In this document: piece after piece, positions 52,032 to 60,790 of the stretch
Layout: each line of letters starts with the position of its first letter
How positions within the stretch are numbered: position 1 is the first letter of the stretch
Notes under the pieces: generated by a model
Databases searched by the model: none
What the model saw: only the letters and a program-made list of their open reading frames with translations
What the model was told of the DNA's origin: nothing
DNA from: JADJNW01 sp964526645
Lineage (GTDB): Bacteria; Bacteroidota; Bacteroidia; Chitinophagales; Saprospiraceae
Assembly (NCBI GenBank): GCA_964526645.1
Contig: CAZGJN010000007.1
Span: 53,098 to 117,097, forward strand
Direction of reading: 5' to 3'
Length of the DNA: 64,000 nt
Translations under genes and position numbers: made by a program

Positions 52032-53321
52032 ATGATGCAAGTAAGACGATTCGTGCTGGTTTTTGCGATGCTGGCGATGATAGGCGCTCCCCTGCGGGCG
52101 GCGTATATTTTACTTCCGATGGATGCGACCACTCAACGCGACCATCTAAAAGCTTACGGGATCACCTACTGGGTCTTGCAAAATGGCGTGGAAGCCTGGT
52201 GGTTGCTCAATTACAGAGGCGGAAGCTTTGCATTCCAACACAACAAACTCTTTGAAAAAGAATGTATCACCAGAGGCGTGAGCTTTGAAGTAATTGCTGA
52301 TGCTCAATTTAACAAAATCAGAGAAGAAATCGCCGATCAGGAAATCAACATGGAAGCGGTCAAGCTGGAAGTGGCTCCCAAAATCGCTGTTTACTCTCCG
52401 GATGTGAACGAAAAAGGAGAGCGGATTCAACCCTGGGATGATGCCGTGACGCTGGCGCTTACCTACGCCGAAATTCCTTACGAGGTGATTTACGACGGCG
52501 GTGTCCTTAGGGATGAATTGGCAAAATACGACTGGTTGCACCTGCATCACGAGGATTTTACTGGGCAATACGGGCGTTTCTATCGAACTTACTCCAACAT
52601 GCCCTGGTATCGGGAGTATGTGCGTCGCTCAGAAGAACTGGCGCAGTCATTAGGTTATGCGAAGGTATCTCAATTAAAACTGGCAGTAGTCAAGAAAATC
52701 CGCGAATTTGTCGGTGGTGGAGGTTTTATGTTTGCAATGTGCTCCGCTACGGATACTTATGATATTGCCCTCGCCGCTGAAGGCATAGACATCTGCGCCC
52801 AAATGTACGATGGCGATGGTGTGGATCCCCAAGCACAGGAAAAACTGAATTTTTCTAAAACCTTTGCTTTTAAAGATTTTGAACTTTCCCAAAACCCGCT
52901 GGAATACGAGCACTCTTCCATTGACAATAACTTCGGTAGAAATGTACTGCCCGAGCAAGATTATTTCACTTTGTTCGACTTTTCTGCCAAATGGGATGTC
53001 ATTCCGACCATGCTTACCCAATGTCACACTCGTACGGTCAAAGGATTTATGGGGCAAACAACAGCTTTCCGAAAAGAATTTATCAAATCAAGCGTACTGC
53101 TATTGGGCGAAAACAAGCCCGCCGGCGAGGCGCGCTATATGCACGGTACTTTTGGCGAAGGCACTTGGACTTTTTATGGTGGGCATGATCCGGAGGACTA
53201 CCGCCACTTCGTCTATGAGCCACCAACTGATCTCAACTTACATCCGAATTCTCCGGGATACCGCCTGATTCTCAACAATATATTGTTTCCGGCCGCAAAG
53301 AAAAAAATGCGCAAAACATAA
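52032..53321 (+). CDS. Secreted conserved protein with amidotransferase-like core (often catalogued as asparagine synthetase B)
   Basis: The 429-residue product has a signal peptide (about 1-23). The mature N-terminus (YILLPMDATTQRDHLKAYG, then LNYRGGSF near 59) matches a Bacteroidota family that databases often label asparagine synthetase B. It has no Cys2-type Ntn glutaminase or ATP-pyrophosphatase motifs, so that label is probably wrong. Residues about 115-260 look like a class I amidotransferase or ThuA-like fold with a nucleophile-elbow-like Cys237 in FMFAMCSATD. The final segment LHPNSPGYRLILNNILFPA is highly characteristic. The role is unknown, probably extracytoplasmic. Confidence 0.8.
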   Translation: MMQVRRFVLVFAMLAMIGAPLRAAYILLPMDATTQRDHLKAYGITYWVLQNGVEAWWLLNYRGGSFAFQHNKLFEKECITRGVSFEVIADAQFNKIREEIADQEINMEAVKLEVAPKIAVYSPDVNEKGERIQPWDDAVTLALTYAEIPYEVIYDGGVLRDELAKYDWLHLHHEDFTGQYGRFYRTYSNMPWYREYVRRSEELAQSLGYAKVSQLKLAVVKKIREFVGGGGFMFAMCSATDTYDIALAAEGIDICAQMYDGDGVDPQAQEKLNFSKTFAFKDFELSQNPLEYEHSSIDNNFGRNVLPEQDYFTLFDFSAKWDVIPTMLTQCHTRTVKGFMGQTTAFRKEFIKSSVLLLGENKPAGEARYMHGTFGEGTWTFYGGHDPEDYRHFVYEPPTDLNLHPNSPGYRLILNNILFPAAKKKMRKT

Positions 53322-53524
53322 GCAATATCGCGTGTGTTGAGATGAACTTTTTACTACCTTATTTCCTTTCTTAAACAGAAAGAATAGCTTTATCTTGCTT
53401 TTCAAATTCTCTGTATTACAGAACACCACTTTTTCTCATGCTATGATCAAAAAAGTGAAACTGTAATTAAATGCCAGCACAATGTTATTCTTTTTTATTT
53501 AATTCAAAAAAAATGTGAAAACTT

Positions 53525-54667
53525 ATGAATCGTCTACGTCATCTTCCATGGATATTATTGCTGGGCATTGGCTTTTTTGCTGGAGTTGCTTGGAAAAGCA
53601 GCACGCAAAAAGATAAAAGCCAGCAAGAGACGAATGCTATTCAAACATCAAACGATACCAATAATAATACTGCCGCTGCTCCATCTGTACCGACAGGGCT
53701 CACTACTGCCGAACTGGCGACCATACAATTGTTCGAAAATGCCGCTCCGGCTGTTTGCTACATCACAACGATCAATGTTCAGCGCGATTTTTTCACACAA
53801 GACATCATGGAAATCCCCAGTGGTACGGGTTCTGGATTTGTTTGGAGTAAAAATGGGCATATTGTCACCAATTATCATGTGATAAAAGGAGCTGACCGCG
53901 CGCAGGTCACGCTGGGAGACCGTAGCAACTGGGAAGCAAAGTTAGTGGGCGTTGCGCCGGAAAAAGACCTTGCGGTGTTAAAAATCGAGGCACCAAAAGA
54001 TAAACTTATTCCGCTACCCTTAGGTACTTCCGATGACCTGCGGGTCGGGCAATCGGTTTTTGCTATCGGCAATCCCTTTGGGCTCGATCAAACGCTTACC
54101 ACGGGCATTGTAAGCGCGCTGGGGCGTGAAATCGAATCGGTGAGCGGCGTGCCCATTCGAGATGTCATTCAGACAGATGCTGCCATCAACCCAGGCAATT
54201 CCGGTGGGCCCTTATTGAATTCTTCAGGGCAACTTATCGGCGTTAACACTGCCATTTACAGCCCTTCCGGTGCATCGGCGGGCATTGGATTTTCCATCCC
54301 CGTGGATGCCGTCCGTTGGGTGATACCGGAGCTGATCCAATACGGTAAAATCAAACGCCCGAGCTTAGGGCTTGATCTGGCAAGACCCCAACTAATGGAA
54401 CGACTCGGCATAGAAGGGGCGCTGGTGATCACAGTGGAAAAAGGCGGTGCCGCTGACAGAGCGGGTATCAAACCTACTTACCGCAACAGATACGGCGAAA
54501 TTATACTCGGTGACATTATCTTGGGCATTGGTAACGAAAAAGTAAAATCTAGTACAGAAATTCCGCTTATTCTGGAAAAACACCAGCCGGGCGATCTCGT
54601 GAAGGTAAAAATACTAAGGGAGGATAAAACCATAGAAATACCGGTAGCCCTTGACGAATCGAGATAG
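53525..54667 (+). CDS. HtrA/DegP-family serine protease with PDZ domain
   Basis: The 380-residue product has an N-terminal membrane anchor (about 8-24), a low-complexity Gln/Asn/Thr linker and a trypsin-like domain (about 70-260). The triad is complete: His118 in NYHVI, Asp148 in DLAVLKI and Ser226 in GNSGGPL. One PDZ domain (about 275-372) follows. HtrA proteases degrade or refold misfolded envelope proteins under stress. A membrane-anchored form with a single PDZ resembles DegS. The gene is monocistronic and convergent with rplT. Confidence 0.93.
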   Translation: MNRLRHLPWILLLGIGFFAGVAWKSSTQKDKSQQETNAIQTSNDTNNNTAAAPSVPTGLTTAELATIQLFENAAPAVCYITTINVQRDFFTQDIMEIPSGTGSGFVWSKNGHIVTNYHVIKGADRAQVTLGDRSNWEAKLVGVAPEKDLAVLKIEAPKDKLIPLPLGTSDDLRVGQSVFAIGNPFGLDQTLTTGIVSALGREIESVSGVPIRDVIQTDAAINPGNSGGPLLNSSGQLIGVNTAIYSPSGASAGIGFSIPVDAVRWVIPELIQYGKIKRPSLGLDLARPQLMERLGIEGALVITVEKGGAADRAGIKPTYRNRYGEIILGDIILGIGNEKVKSSTEIPLILEKHQPGDLVKVKILREDKTIEIPVALDESR

Positions 54668-54754
54668 GGTATTGCAGCGTAAAAAAAAGAGGAAACAGCT
54701 TTCGCCATTTCCCCTCCGCTTTCAAGTGTATAAATCTTTGGTTCAGACTCCGAA

Positions 54755-54769
54755 AACCTCAAAGAGGTT
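54755..54769 (-). terminator. Possible weak terminator after rplT
   Basis: AACCTC (54755-54760) and GAGGTT (54764-54769) form a 6-pair stem around AAA; on the minus strand it is followed by TTCGG. It lies 24 bases beyond the rplT stop. The stem is short and the T run poor. Confidence 0.3.
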
Positions 54770-54792
54770 GCCAGGTCTTATCATAGCGTGTT

Positions 54793-55137
54793 TTACTGTA
54801 CAGATTTCACCACAGCCTCGAAGGTATCGGGGTGGTTCATCGCCAGATCTGCCAGCACCTTTCGATTGAGCTGAACATTGCTCTGGTTCAATTGATGAAT
54901 CAATTTGGAATAAGACACACCGTGTATCCTGGCAGCAGCGTTGATTCTCGCGATCCACAGGCGGCGGAAGGCGCGCTTCTTGAGTTTGCGGTGCTCGTAG
55001 GCATAGCGCATTGCGCGCTCTACGGCATTCTTCGCAACGGTATAGACATTTTTACGAGCGCCGAAATAACCTCTTGCAGCTTTCAAAATTTTCTTGCGTC
55101 TTCTTCTGGACGCTACGGCGTTAACCGACCTTGGCAT
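54793..55137 (-). CDS. rplT: 50S ribosomal protein L20
   Basis: The 114-residue protein is ribosomal protein L20, an early assembly protein that binds 23S rRNA. The start MPRSVNAVASRRRRKKILKA and the central RLWIARINAAAR are diagnostic. It is very basic. It is the last gene of the rpmI-rplT unit and follows rpmI by about 100 bases. In several bacteria L20 represses its own operon by binding a leader structure; I see no clear copy of such a structure here. Confidence 0.97.
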   Translation of the reverse strand: MPRSVNAVASRRRRKKILKAARGYFGARKNVYTVAKNAVERAMRYAYEHRKLKKRAFRRLWIARINAAARIHGVSYSKLIHQLNQSNVQLNRKVLADLAMNHPDTFEAVVKSVQ

Positions 55138-55238
55138 AGTTTACATTTTTAGTGCGATCCAGGGGTTCGATGGTAGCCATTTTCATTTTAGATGTTACCT
55201 TATCGAGCGCTTTTGTCCTGCATCCTCGTTAAAAAAAA

Positions 55239-55433
55239 TTAGGAATTCAACAAAACCGTCACGCGCTTGAAGTCAGCAGGGCTTACATAACCTGGTTGAT
55301 CTAAGCGGTTTTTCTGCTTTTTGCTTCTGCGACGCATCCGGTGGCGGGCATTTGCCTGCTTGTGTTTGATTTTGCCTGTTCCAGTCACCTTGAAACGTTT
55401 TTTGGCGCTGGAATGCGTTTTTACCTTTGACAT
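55239..55433 (-). CDS. rpmI: 50S ribosomal protein L35
   Basis: The 64-residue protein is ribosomal protein L35, with KTHSSAKKRFKVTGTGKIKH near the start and the basic RMRRRSKKQKNRL centre. It is encoded between infC and rplT in the conserved infC-rpmI-rplT order. A TAACTTTG box just upstream suggests that rpmI and rplT can be transcribed separately from infC. Confidence 0.97.
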   Translation of the reverse strand: MSKVKTHSSAKKRFKVTGTGKIKHKQANARHRMRRRSKKQKNRLDQPGYVSPADFKRVTVLLNS

Positions 55434-55455
55434 TGCTCTTGTTTTAAACGGATTG

Positions 55456-55463
55456 CAAAGTTA
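55456..55463 (-). promoter_or_regulatory. -7 box of rpmI-rplT
   Basis: The minus strand reads TAACTTTG, a full TAnnTTTG match, 22 bases before the rpmI ATG. Confidence 0.55.
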
Positions 55464-55727
55464 AATAAAATATTGAGATGAAAAAGTAGAAGGGCTAAAA
55501 AAGTTCTTCAAAAAGGGATTGCAAGCAAGGGCAGGGCAATGTGGCTTCGCCAGGCGCTTATAGATTTTTTCCTTAGTAAAGGATAAAAGGAAAATCGAAA
55601 TGTTGCAGTTTTTTTGCAAAACGTTCAAAAAGAGGCAAAAAAGAAGTCGAATGGATTTAAAATCCTGACGAAGCTGCCCTTTTTTTCTACGAAAGCTGCT
55701 AATTCTTAGAAATAGGGAGAACAGAGT
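55464..55727. other. Long spacer between infC and rpmI
   Basis: Most of the 325-base interval between infC and rpmI lies here. I see no open frame and no strong hairpin in this part. It may hold a leader element for L20 or L35 regulation, but no such structure is evident by eye. The rpmI promoter lies at its right-hand end in the transcription direction. Confidence 0.35.
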
Positions 55728-55749
55728 GGGGAGGATGAATTGCCTCCCC
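55728..55749 (-). other. Hairpin just after infC
   Basis: GGGGAGG (55728-55734) and CCTCCCC (55743-55749) form a 7-pair GC-rich stem with an 8-base loop, 9 bases beyond the infC stop. No T run follows on the minus strand, so it may attenuate transcription or protect the 3' end and not fully terminate. Confidence 0.5.
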
Positions 55750-55758
55750 TACGGTCAT

Positions 55759-56361
55759 TTATTTTTTGGCTGTTTTTTTAGGTGAGATGACGACAATCAT
55801 CCGGCGACCCTCCAATTTCGGAAGGGATTCCGGTGCGCCCAATTCCTCCAGTTCTTTCAAAAAGCGGAGTAAGAGCAGCTCGCCCCGGTCTTTAAAAACG
55901 ATTGCCCGCCCCTTGAATTGCACATAAGCTTTCACTTTGGCACCTTCTTCCAGAAAACTTTTGGCGTGACGCAGCTTGAATTCAAAATCGTGGTCGTCCG
56001 TATTCGGTCCAAAGCGAATTTCCTTGATAACCGTTTTAGCAGCTTTAGCCTTAATTTCCTTTTCCTTCTTCTTCTTGTCGTAAAGGAATTTGTTATAATC
56101 AATGATACGGCATACCGGCGGGTTAGCATTCGGGGAGATTTCGACGAGGTCAAGCTCCATCATTTCGGCCCATTCCCTTGCTTTGCGGGTTGGGTAAATA
56201 CCTGGTTCTATGGTTTGCCCTACAGCGGCACTGATTTCATTAAAATTATCGCCTACCAGGCGGATTTCAGGAATCCTAATTTGGTCGTTGATTCTGTTTT
56301 GGTTTTGTTCTTGAACGAAATTTCTTCTCCTGAAATCTGGATTATAAGACTGCTTTGCCAA
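55759..56361 (-). CDS. infC: Translation initiation factor IF-3
   Basis: The 200-residue protein is IF-3, which binds the 30S subunit and checks start codon choice. The N-domain has RINDQIRIPEIRLVGDN (about 22-38) and ELDLVEISPNANPPVCRI (about 69-86); the C-domain has KEIRFGPNTDDHDFEFKLRHA. The start is a TTG at 56359-56361: a stop lies two codons upstream, and the first internal ATG is near codon 67, inside the conserved domain. Use of a rare start fits IF-3 self-regulation as known for E. coli infC (AUU). The thrS gene usually upstream is absent; clpC precedes it instead. Confidence 0.95.
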   Translation of the reverse strand: MAKQSYNPDFRRRNFVQEQNQNRINDQIRIPEIRLVGDNFNEISAAVGQTIEPGIYPTRKAREWAEMMELDLVEISPNANPPVCRIIDYNKFLYDKKKKEKEIKAKAAKTVIKEIRFGPNTDDHDFEFKLRHAKSFLEEGAKVKAYVQFKGRAIVFKDRGELLLLRFLKELEELGAPESLPKLEGRRMIVVISPKKTAKK

Positions 56362-56392
56362 TGAATTTTATTTTGTGAACAATGATAAACTT

Positions 56393-56400
56393 CAAAAATA
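56393..56400 (-). promoter_or_regulatory. -7 box of infC
   Basis: The minus strand reads TATTTTTG, matching TAnnTTTG, 31 bases before the TTG start. It lies downstream of the clpC terminator, so infC has its own promoter. Confidence 0.5.
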
Positions 56401-56476
56401 TTAATACGAAGATATTGAAAAAAGTTCCATTTCATACTGAAATAGCGCTATTTTACTTTATATCGTATTAGACAAA

Positions 56477-56509
56477 AAAATACACCTGCACAGCAGACAG
56501 GTGTATTTT
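56477..56509 (-). terminator. Terminator after clpC
   Basis: AAAATACACCTG (56477-56488) and CAGGTGTATTTT (56498-56509) form a perfect 12-pair stem with a 9-base loop. On the minus strand a run of seven T residues follows. It lies 19 bases past the clpC stop. Confidence 0.85.
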
Positions 56510-56528
56510 CTTGTGCAAAGATAGCAAA

Positions 56529-59096
56529 TTATTCTTCAACATTGGTATTTACCTGCTTTGAAATTGTAATGTTTAGGCCATCTTTGCTTTCATTCATCAC
56601 GGCTTCGAGCTGGGTGCCTTCTGGGGGATTTTCATTAAGGATGAATTCTGCCAGCGGGTCTTCCAGGTATTTTTGGATCGCTCGATGCAGTGGGCGAGCA
56701 CCAAACTGCGGATCAAAACCCTTTTCTGCAAGGAATTGCTTGGCTTCATCGGTTAGGGCGAGTGTATAATTCATACTTGACAGCCGCTTGAAGACATCTT
56801 TTAGCGTAATATCTATGATTTTGAAAATTTCCTCTTGCCGCAGGCTATTAAAGATCACTACATCGTCAATTCGATTGAGAAACTCAGGCGAGAAGGTACG
56901 CTTTAACGCATTTTGAATCACTGATTTTGAGTGCTCCTCCGCTGCTTCCTGGCGTGCTTTGGTATTAAACCCGACCCCCTGACCAAAATCCTTCAGCTGG
57001 CGAACCCCAATATTGGAAGTCATAATCACCAAAGCATTTTTGAAATCTACCTTTCTGCCGAGGCTATCCGTCAGCTGCCCATCATCCAACACCTGCAAGA
57101 GGATATTGTACACATCGGGGTGTGCCTTTTCGATTTCATCAAGCAAAATCACGGAATAAGGCTTTCGGCGCACTTTCTCCGTTAGTTGCCCGCCTTCTTC
57201 ATAGCCTACATAACCCGGAGGCGCGCCAATCAAACGACTTACGGAGAATTTTTCCATGTATTCGCTCATATCAATACGGATAAGCGCATCCTCAGAGTCG
57301 AAGAGGTAACGTGCCAGGGCTTTCGCCAATTCTGTTTTACCAACACCTGTAGGGCCAAGGAAAATAAAGGAACCAATTGGTTTGGAAGGGTCTTTCAAGC
57401 CGATCCGATTACGTTGGATCGCTTTTACAACTTTTGTGATCGCTTCGTTTTGACCGATGATGACCTTTTGCAAATCCAATTCCATATTCACCAATTTCTT
57501 GCTCTCGCTCTGAGCCACCCGCTTTACCGGAATGCCCGTCATCATAGATACGACTTCTGCAATATCTTCTTCTTCAACAGGATAGCGTTTCGTTTTGGCA
57601 TCTTCTTCCCACTGTGTTTTTGCAAATTCGAGCTTGCGCGTCATCTTCGATTCTTCGTCTCTCAAATTGGCAGCCTCCTCATATTGTTGACTTTTCACCG
57701 CCTGGTTTTTGCGTTCCTTCAGTTCTTCAATCAACTTTTCCATTTCCTCGATATGCTTAGGAACATGGATATTCTTGAGGTGAACACGAGCCCCCACTTC
57801 ATCCATCACATCAATCGCCTTATCCGGTAAAAACCGGTCGCTGATGTAACGGTCACTTAGTTTTACACAAGCTTTGATCGCCTCATCGGAGTAAACCACG
57901 TTGTGGAACTCTTCGTATTTGGGTTTGATATTGTGTAAAATATGAATCGCTTCTTCTGCCGAAGGTGGATCCACCATCACTTTTTGAAAACGACGATCAA
58001 GCGCGCCATCTTTTTCGATGTACTGGCGATATTCATCCAAGGTAGAAGCTCCAATGCACTGCAATTCACCACGCGCTAAGGCTGGTTTGAAAATATTGGA
58101 AGCATCGAGTGAACCCGTAGCACCGCCAGCACCTACGATGGTGTGAATCTCGTCAATAAACAGAATCACATCGCGCGATTTTTCCAACTCATTCATAATG
58201 GCTTTCATACGCTCTTCAAACTGACCGCGATACTTCGTACCTGCCACTAAGGCAGCCAGATCGAGCATCACAATACGTTTGTTGAACAAAGTACGCGATA
58301 CTTTTCGCTGTACAATACGCAAGGCCAAGCCTTCCACAATTGCTGTTTTGCCCACACCGGGTTCGCCGATCAGAATCGGATTATTCTTTTTGCGGCGACT
58401 CAAAATCTGCGATACGCGTTCAATTTCATTTTCTCTGCCGATGATGGGATCCAATCGGTCTTCTTCTGCCAGCTTCGTGATGTCTCTACCAAAATTGTCC
58501 AGCACCGGCGTACGCGATTTCGTGTTGCCTTTGCGCTGCTGGTAGCGTGCTTGGCTTTCTTCCTCTTCGTAGGGATCGTCCTGGTCGGAGGGGGTTTGAT
58601 TGTAAGGTGGATCGCTTTTTCTTGGGCTGGAAGTGAAGTCCTGCTCGTATTTTACATACTCCAATTCTGCTTTATAGATATCATAATCAATATCGTATTG
58701 GTGCAAAATCTTGGAAGCCGGATTATCTTTATGTTTCAAAATGGACAACAAAACATGCTCCAGGTTAACTTCTTCACTTTTCAACATTTTGGCTTCGAGT
58801 AAGGTCACTTTTAAGACTTTTTCTGCCTGTTTTGACAAGGGAAGCCTACCCACGTTCAGGTTATTGCTCACACCATTATTGGCAACACCCTGCACGGACT
58901 CCTCCACGCTCTGCCGCAATTCTTCCCGGTCCACCTCCAGCGAATCCAGCACTTTTACAGCCAAGCTTTCTTTGTCGGACATGATCCCCAGCAACAGGTG
59001 CTCCGTGCCAATAAAGTTATGCCCTAAGCGCACCGCCTCTTCTTGGCTCTTGGTGAGTGCTTTTTTTACTTTTGAAGAAAATTTTTCGCTATTCAT
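56529..59096 (-). CDS. clpC: ClpC-type AAA+ unfoldase
   Basis: The 855-residue protein unfolds substrates for the ClpP protease. It has the Clp N-terminal double repeat (about 1-145), opening with KKALTKSQEEAVRLGHNFIG. A first AAA+ domain follows (Walker A GEPGVGKT near 245) with a UVR coiled-coil insert (SQQYEEAANLRDEESKM). The second AAA+ domain (GPTGVGKT near 575) ends in the D2 C-terminal region with EKGFDPQFGARPLHRAIQ. I start at the ATG at 59096; 14 more codons upstream lack family likeness. It is single-gene with a strong terminator. No mcsA/mcsB/ctsR genes accompany it. Confidence 0.95.
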   Translation of the reverse strand: MNSEKFSSKVKKALTKSQEEAVRLGHNFIGTEHLLLGIMSDKESLAVKVLDSLEVDREELRQSVEESVQGVANNGVSNNLNVGRLPLSKQAEKVLKVTLLEAKMLKSEEVNLEHVLLSILKHKDNPASKILHQYDIDYDIYKAELEYVKYEQDFTSSPRKSDPPYNQTPSDQDDPYEEEESQARYQQRKGNTKSRTPVLDNFGRDITKLAEEDRLDPIIGRENEIERVSQILSRRKKNNPILIGEPGVGKTAIVEGLALRIVQRKVSRTLFNKRIVMLDLAALVAGTKYRGQFEERMKAIMNELEKSRDVILFIDEIHTIVGAGGATGSLDASNIFKPALARGELQCIGASTLDEYRQYIEKDGALDRRFQKVMVDPPSAEEAIHILHNIKPKYEEFHNVVYSDEAIKACVKLSDRYISDRFLPDKAIDVMDEVGARVHLKNIHVPKHIEEMEKLIEELKERKNQAVKSQQYEEAANLRDEESKMTRKLEFAKTQWEEDAKTKRYPVEEEDIAEVVSMMTGIPVKRVAQSESKKLVNMELDLQKVIIGQNEAITKVVKAIQRNRIGLKDPSKPIGSFIFLGPTGVGKTELAKALARYLFDSEDALIRIDMSEYMEKFSVSRLIGAPPGYVGYEEGGQLTEKVRRKPYSVILLDEIEKAHPDVYNILLQVLDDGQLTDSLGRKVDFKNALVIMTSNIGVRQLKDFGQGVGFNTKARQEAAEEHSKSVIQNALKRTFSPEFLNRIDDVVIFNSLRQEEIFKIIDITLKDVFKRLSSMNYTLALTDEAKQFLAEKGFDPQFGARPLHRAIQKYLEDPLAEFILNENPPEGTQLEAVMNESKDGLNITISKQVNTNVEE

Positions 59097-59370
59097 AATT
59101 TGAATTAGTTCTACAAGTTTTTGTGATAGCCGAAACAATATTAGTAGGATTTATTCAAGAAAACAACAGTTTGCAGTAAGTTTTGTAAAATTATATCTGA
59201 CCAAAAATCGTTCCAGAAAAACTCAATGCTTCAAAAATGCTATGCTTAAATTAGATACTGATAACAAAATACAAATCCATAGGGTTTAGAAAAATAACAT
59301 ATCAGGAGTAAGCGACTCGGCTAATTTTGAGAAATCGTAGGGGTAAATGCTGAATTCCAAAATATTTCAA
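59097..59370. other. Divergent promoter region of clpC and the STAS gene
   Basis: This 270-base region is AT-rich, without an open frame of coding character. The clpC side shows no full TAnnTTTG box and no inverted repeat like the CIRCE element. A minus-strand frame covering 59321-59911 is the shadow of the STAS gene. Confidence 0.4.
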
Positions 59371-59378
59371 TACTTTTG
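59371..59378 (+). promoter_or_regulatory. -7 box of the STAS gene
   Basis: TACTTTTG matches TAnnTTTG, 27 bases before the ATG at 59406. No TTG is seen at the -33 position. Confidence 0.5.
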
Positions 59379-59405
59379 CAGTTTGAAAAGAAAGCAAAAA
59401 CCGTT

Positions 59406-59792
59406 ATGAAATATTCTATAGATAAACAAGAGCGATACGCTGTATTTTCGGTGGAAGAAGAGAACCTAAACTCTATCATTGCCCCCCAACTGAAATCAGA
59501 ATTTGTAATCCTCGCCAATGAAGGCATCAATAATCTTATCTTTGATCTGTCGCATGTCAAATATGTAGATTCGTCAGGTTTAAGTGCCATTTTGACAGCC
59601 GACCGCCTCTGGCAACGCATGGGCTCTTTCATTTTGACAGGCATCAAAGACCCCAACGTAGAAAAGCTAATCAAAATTTCTCGCTTAGATTCTATACTGA
59701 CAATCATACCGACCGTAGAAGAATCGGTGGAATATGTTTTTATGGAAGAAATGGAGCGGGAGCTTAATGTAGAGGATAGCGAAGAGGATTGA
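59406..59792 (+). CDS. STAS-domain protein (anti-sigma factor antagonist-like)
   Basis: The 128-residue product is a single STAS domain (about 5-110). The phosphorylatable site region reads FDLSHVKYVDSSGLSAIL, with Ser at about 60-61 as in SpoIIAA/RsbV proteins. The C-terminal 18 residues are very acidic. Such proteins take part in partner-switching with a serine kinase/anti-sigma factor; no kinase or phosphatase partner is encoded nearby. In Bacteroidota, stand-alone STAS proteins of this type are common. I start at the ATG at 59406; upstream codons lack family likeness. The RNase Z gene follows by 57 bases. Confidence 0.88.
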   Translation: MKYSIDKQERYAVFSVEEENLNSIIAPQLKSEFVILANEGINNLIFDLSHVKYVDSSGLSAILTADRLWQRMGSFILTGIKDPNVEKLIKISRLDSILTIIPTVEESVEYVFMEEMERELNVEDSEED

Positions 59793-59849
59793 TGCTTTTT
59801 TTTCGTTCTATTTTCAGGGGATTGATTTGATTGCCCACAGCCTGGTATC

Positions 59850-60779
59850 ATGCAGTTTTCTATTACCTTACTTGGCACCAATTCGGCGCTACCATCGCCA
59901 GAGCGTTTCACGGCGGCGCAAGTACTTCAAGTGCAGAACAAGCTCTATTTGATTGATTGTGGCGAGGGTACCCAGATACGCATGACTCAATTCGGCGTTC
60001 GGCGAAGCAAAATTCACCAAATTTTTATTAGTCACCTGCATGGTGATCACTTTTATGGGCTGATGGGGCTATTAACTTCCTTTGCCCTCAACGGGCGAAC
60101 AGCGCCGATAGATATTTTTTCACCGCCGGGCTTGGAAGAGATTATCCGCGTTTTGGTACACTATCAGGGCGGAGGTGCTTTTTCTTATCCTATTCATTTT
60201 CATCAAGTAGATACCACCGTCTATCAGCTGATTTATGAAGATGCGGCGCTCCGTGTTTTCTCTTTGCCCCTGAAGCATCAAATTCCTACGGCGGGCTATT
60301 TATTTGTAGAAAAAGAAAGAGAACGCAATATCCTTCCAGATAAGATAGCTGCCTATCAGATTCCGGTGGGGTGGATTCGAGCGATCAAGCAAGGTGAAGA
60401 TTTTATTGCGTCCGACGGAAGAGTAATTTTGAATGCCGAATTGACTCGCAGCCCAGCACCGCCGCGCGCCTACGCCTACTGTTCGGATACGAGGTACAAC
60501 GAAACTTTGATTCCACTTTTGAAAGGGGTGGATCTGCTCTACCACGAAGCTACATTTTTGCACCAGGACCTTGCCAATGCAAAAGAAACCATGCACGCTA
60601 CGGCTACGGAAGCGGCACAAGTGGCGGCTCAAGCGGAAGTTGGTAAATTGATATTGGGGCATTTTTCCTCCAGGTACAAAACGACAGAAGCATTCATAAA
60701 AGAAGCCAGGGCGATTTTTAATGCTACCCTGGCTGGCTATGACGGCATGATATATAATGTTCCCCTTAGGGAAAACTAA
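59850..60779 (+). CDS. rnz: Ribonuclease Z
   Basis: The 309-residue metallo-beta-lactamase-fold nuclease trims the 3' ends of tRNA precursors. The zinc motif HLHGDH begins at His62, preceded by LIDCGEGTQIRM (about 34-45). A later motif ACSDT-like (YCSDTRYN, about 210-217) and HATATEAAQVA with LGHFSSRY complete the active site. Length and motifs fit the short RNase Z form. This window also carries a tRNA gene without encoded CCA, which would need this processing. The gene follows the STAS gene and converges with a Crp-family gene 11 bases away. Confidence 0.95.
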   Translation: MQFSITLLGTNSALPSPERFTAAQVLQVQNKLYLIDCGEGTQIRMTQFGVRRSKIHQIFISHLHGDHFYGLMGLLTSFALNGRTAPIDIFSPPGLEEIIRVLVHYQGGGAFSYPIHFHQVDTTVYQLIYEDAALRVFSLPLKHQIPTAGYLFVEKERERNILPDKIAAYQIPVGWIRAIKQGEDFIASDGRVILNAELTRSPAPPRAYAYCSDTRYNETLIPLLKGVDLLYHEATFLHQDLANAKETMHATATEAAQVAAQAEVGKLILGHFSSRYKTTEAFIKEARAIFNATLAGYDGMIYNVPLREN

Positions 60780-60790
60780 TACACAATTGA

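Noticed and set aside
57186..57830. Plus-strand frame of 214 codons inside clpC
   Set aside because: Reverse shadow of ClpC, with improbable Phe/His/Arg-rich composition.
59321..59911. Minus-strand frame of 196 codons over the STAS gene
   Set aside because: Shadow of the STAS gene, which has a clear domain match and promoter box.
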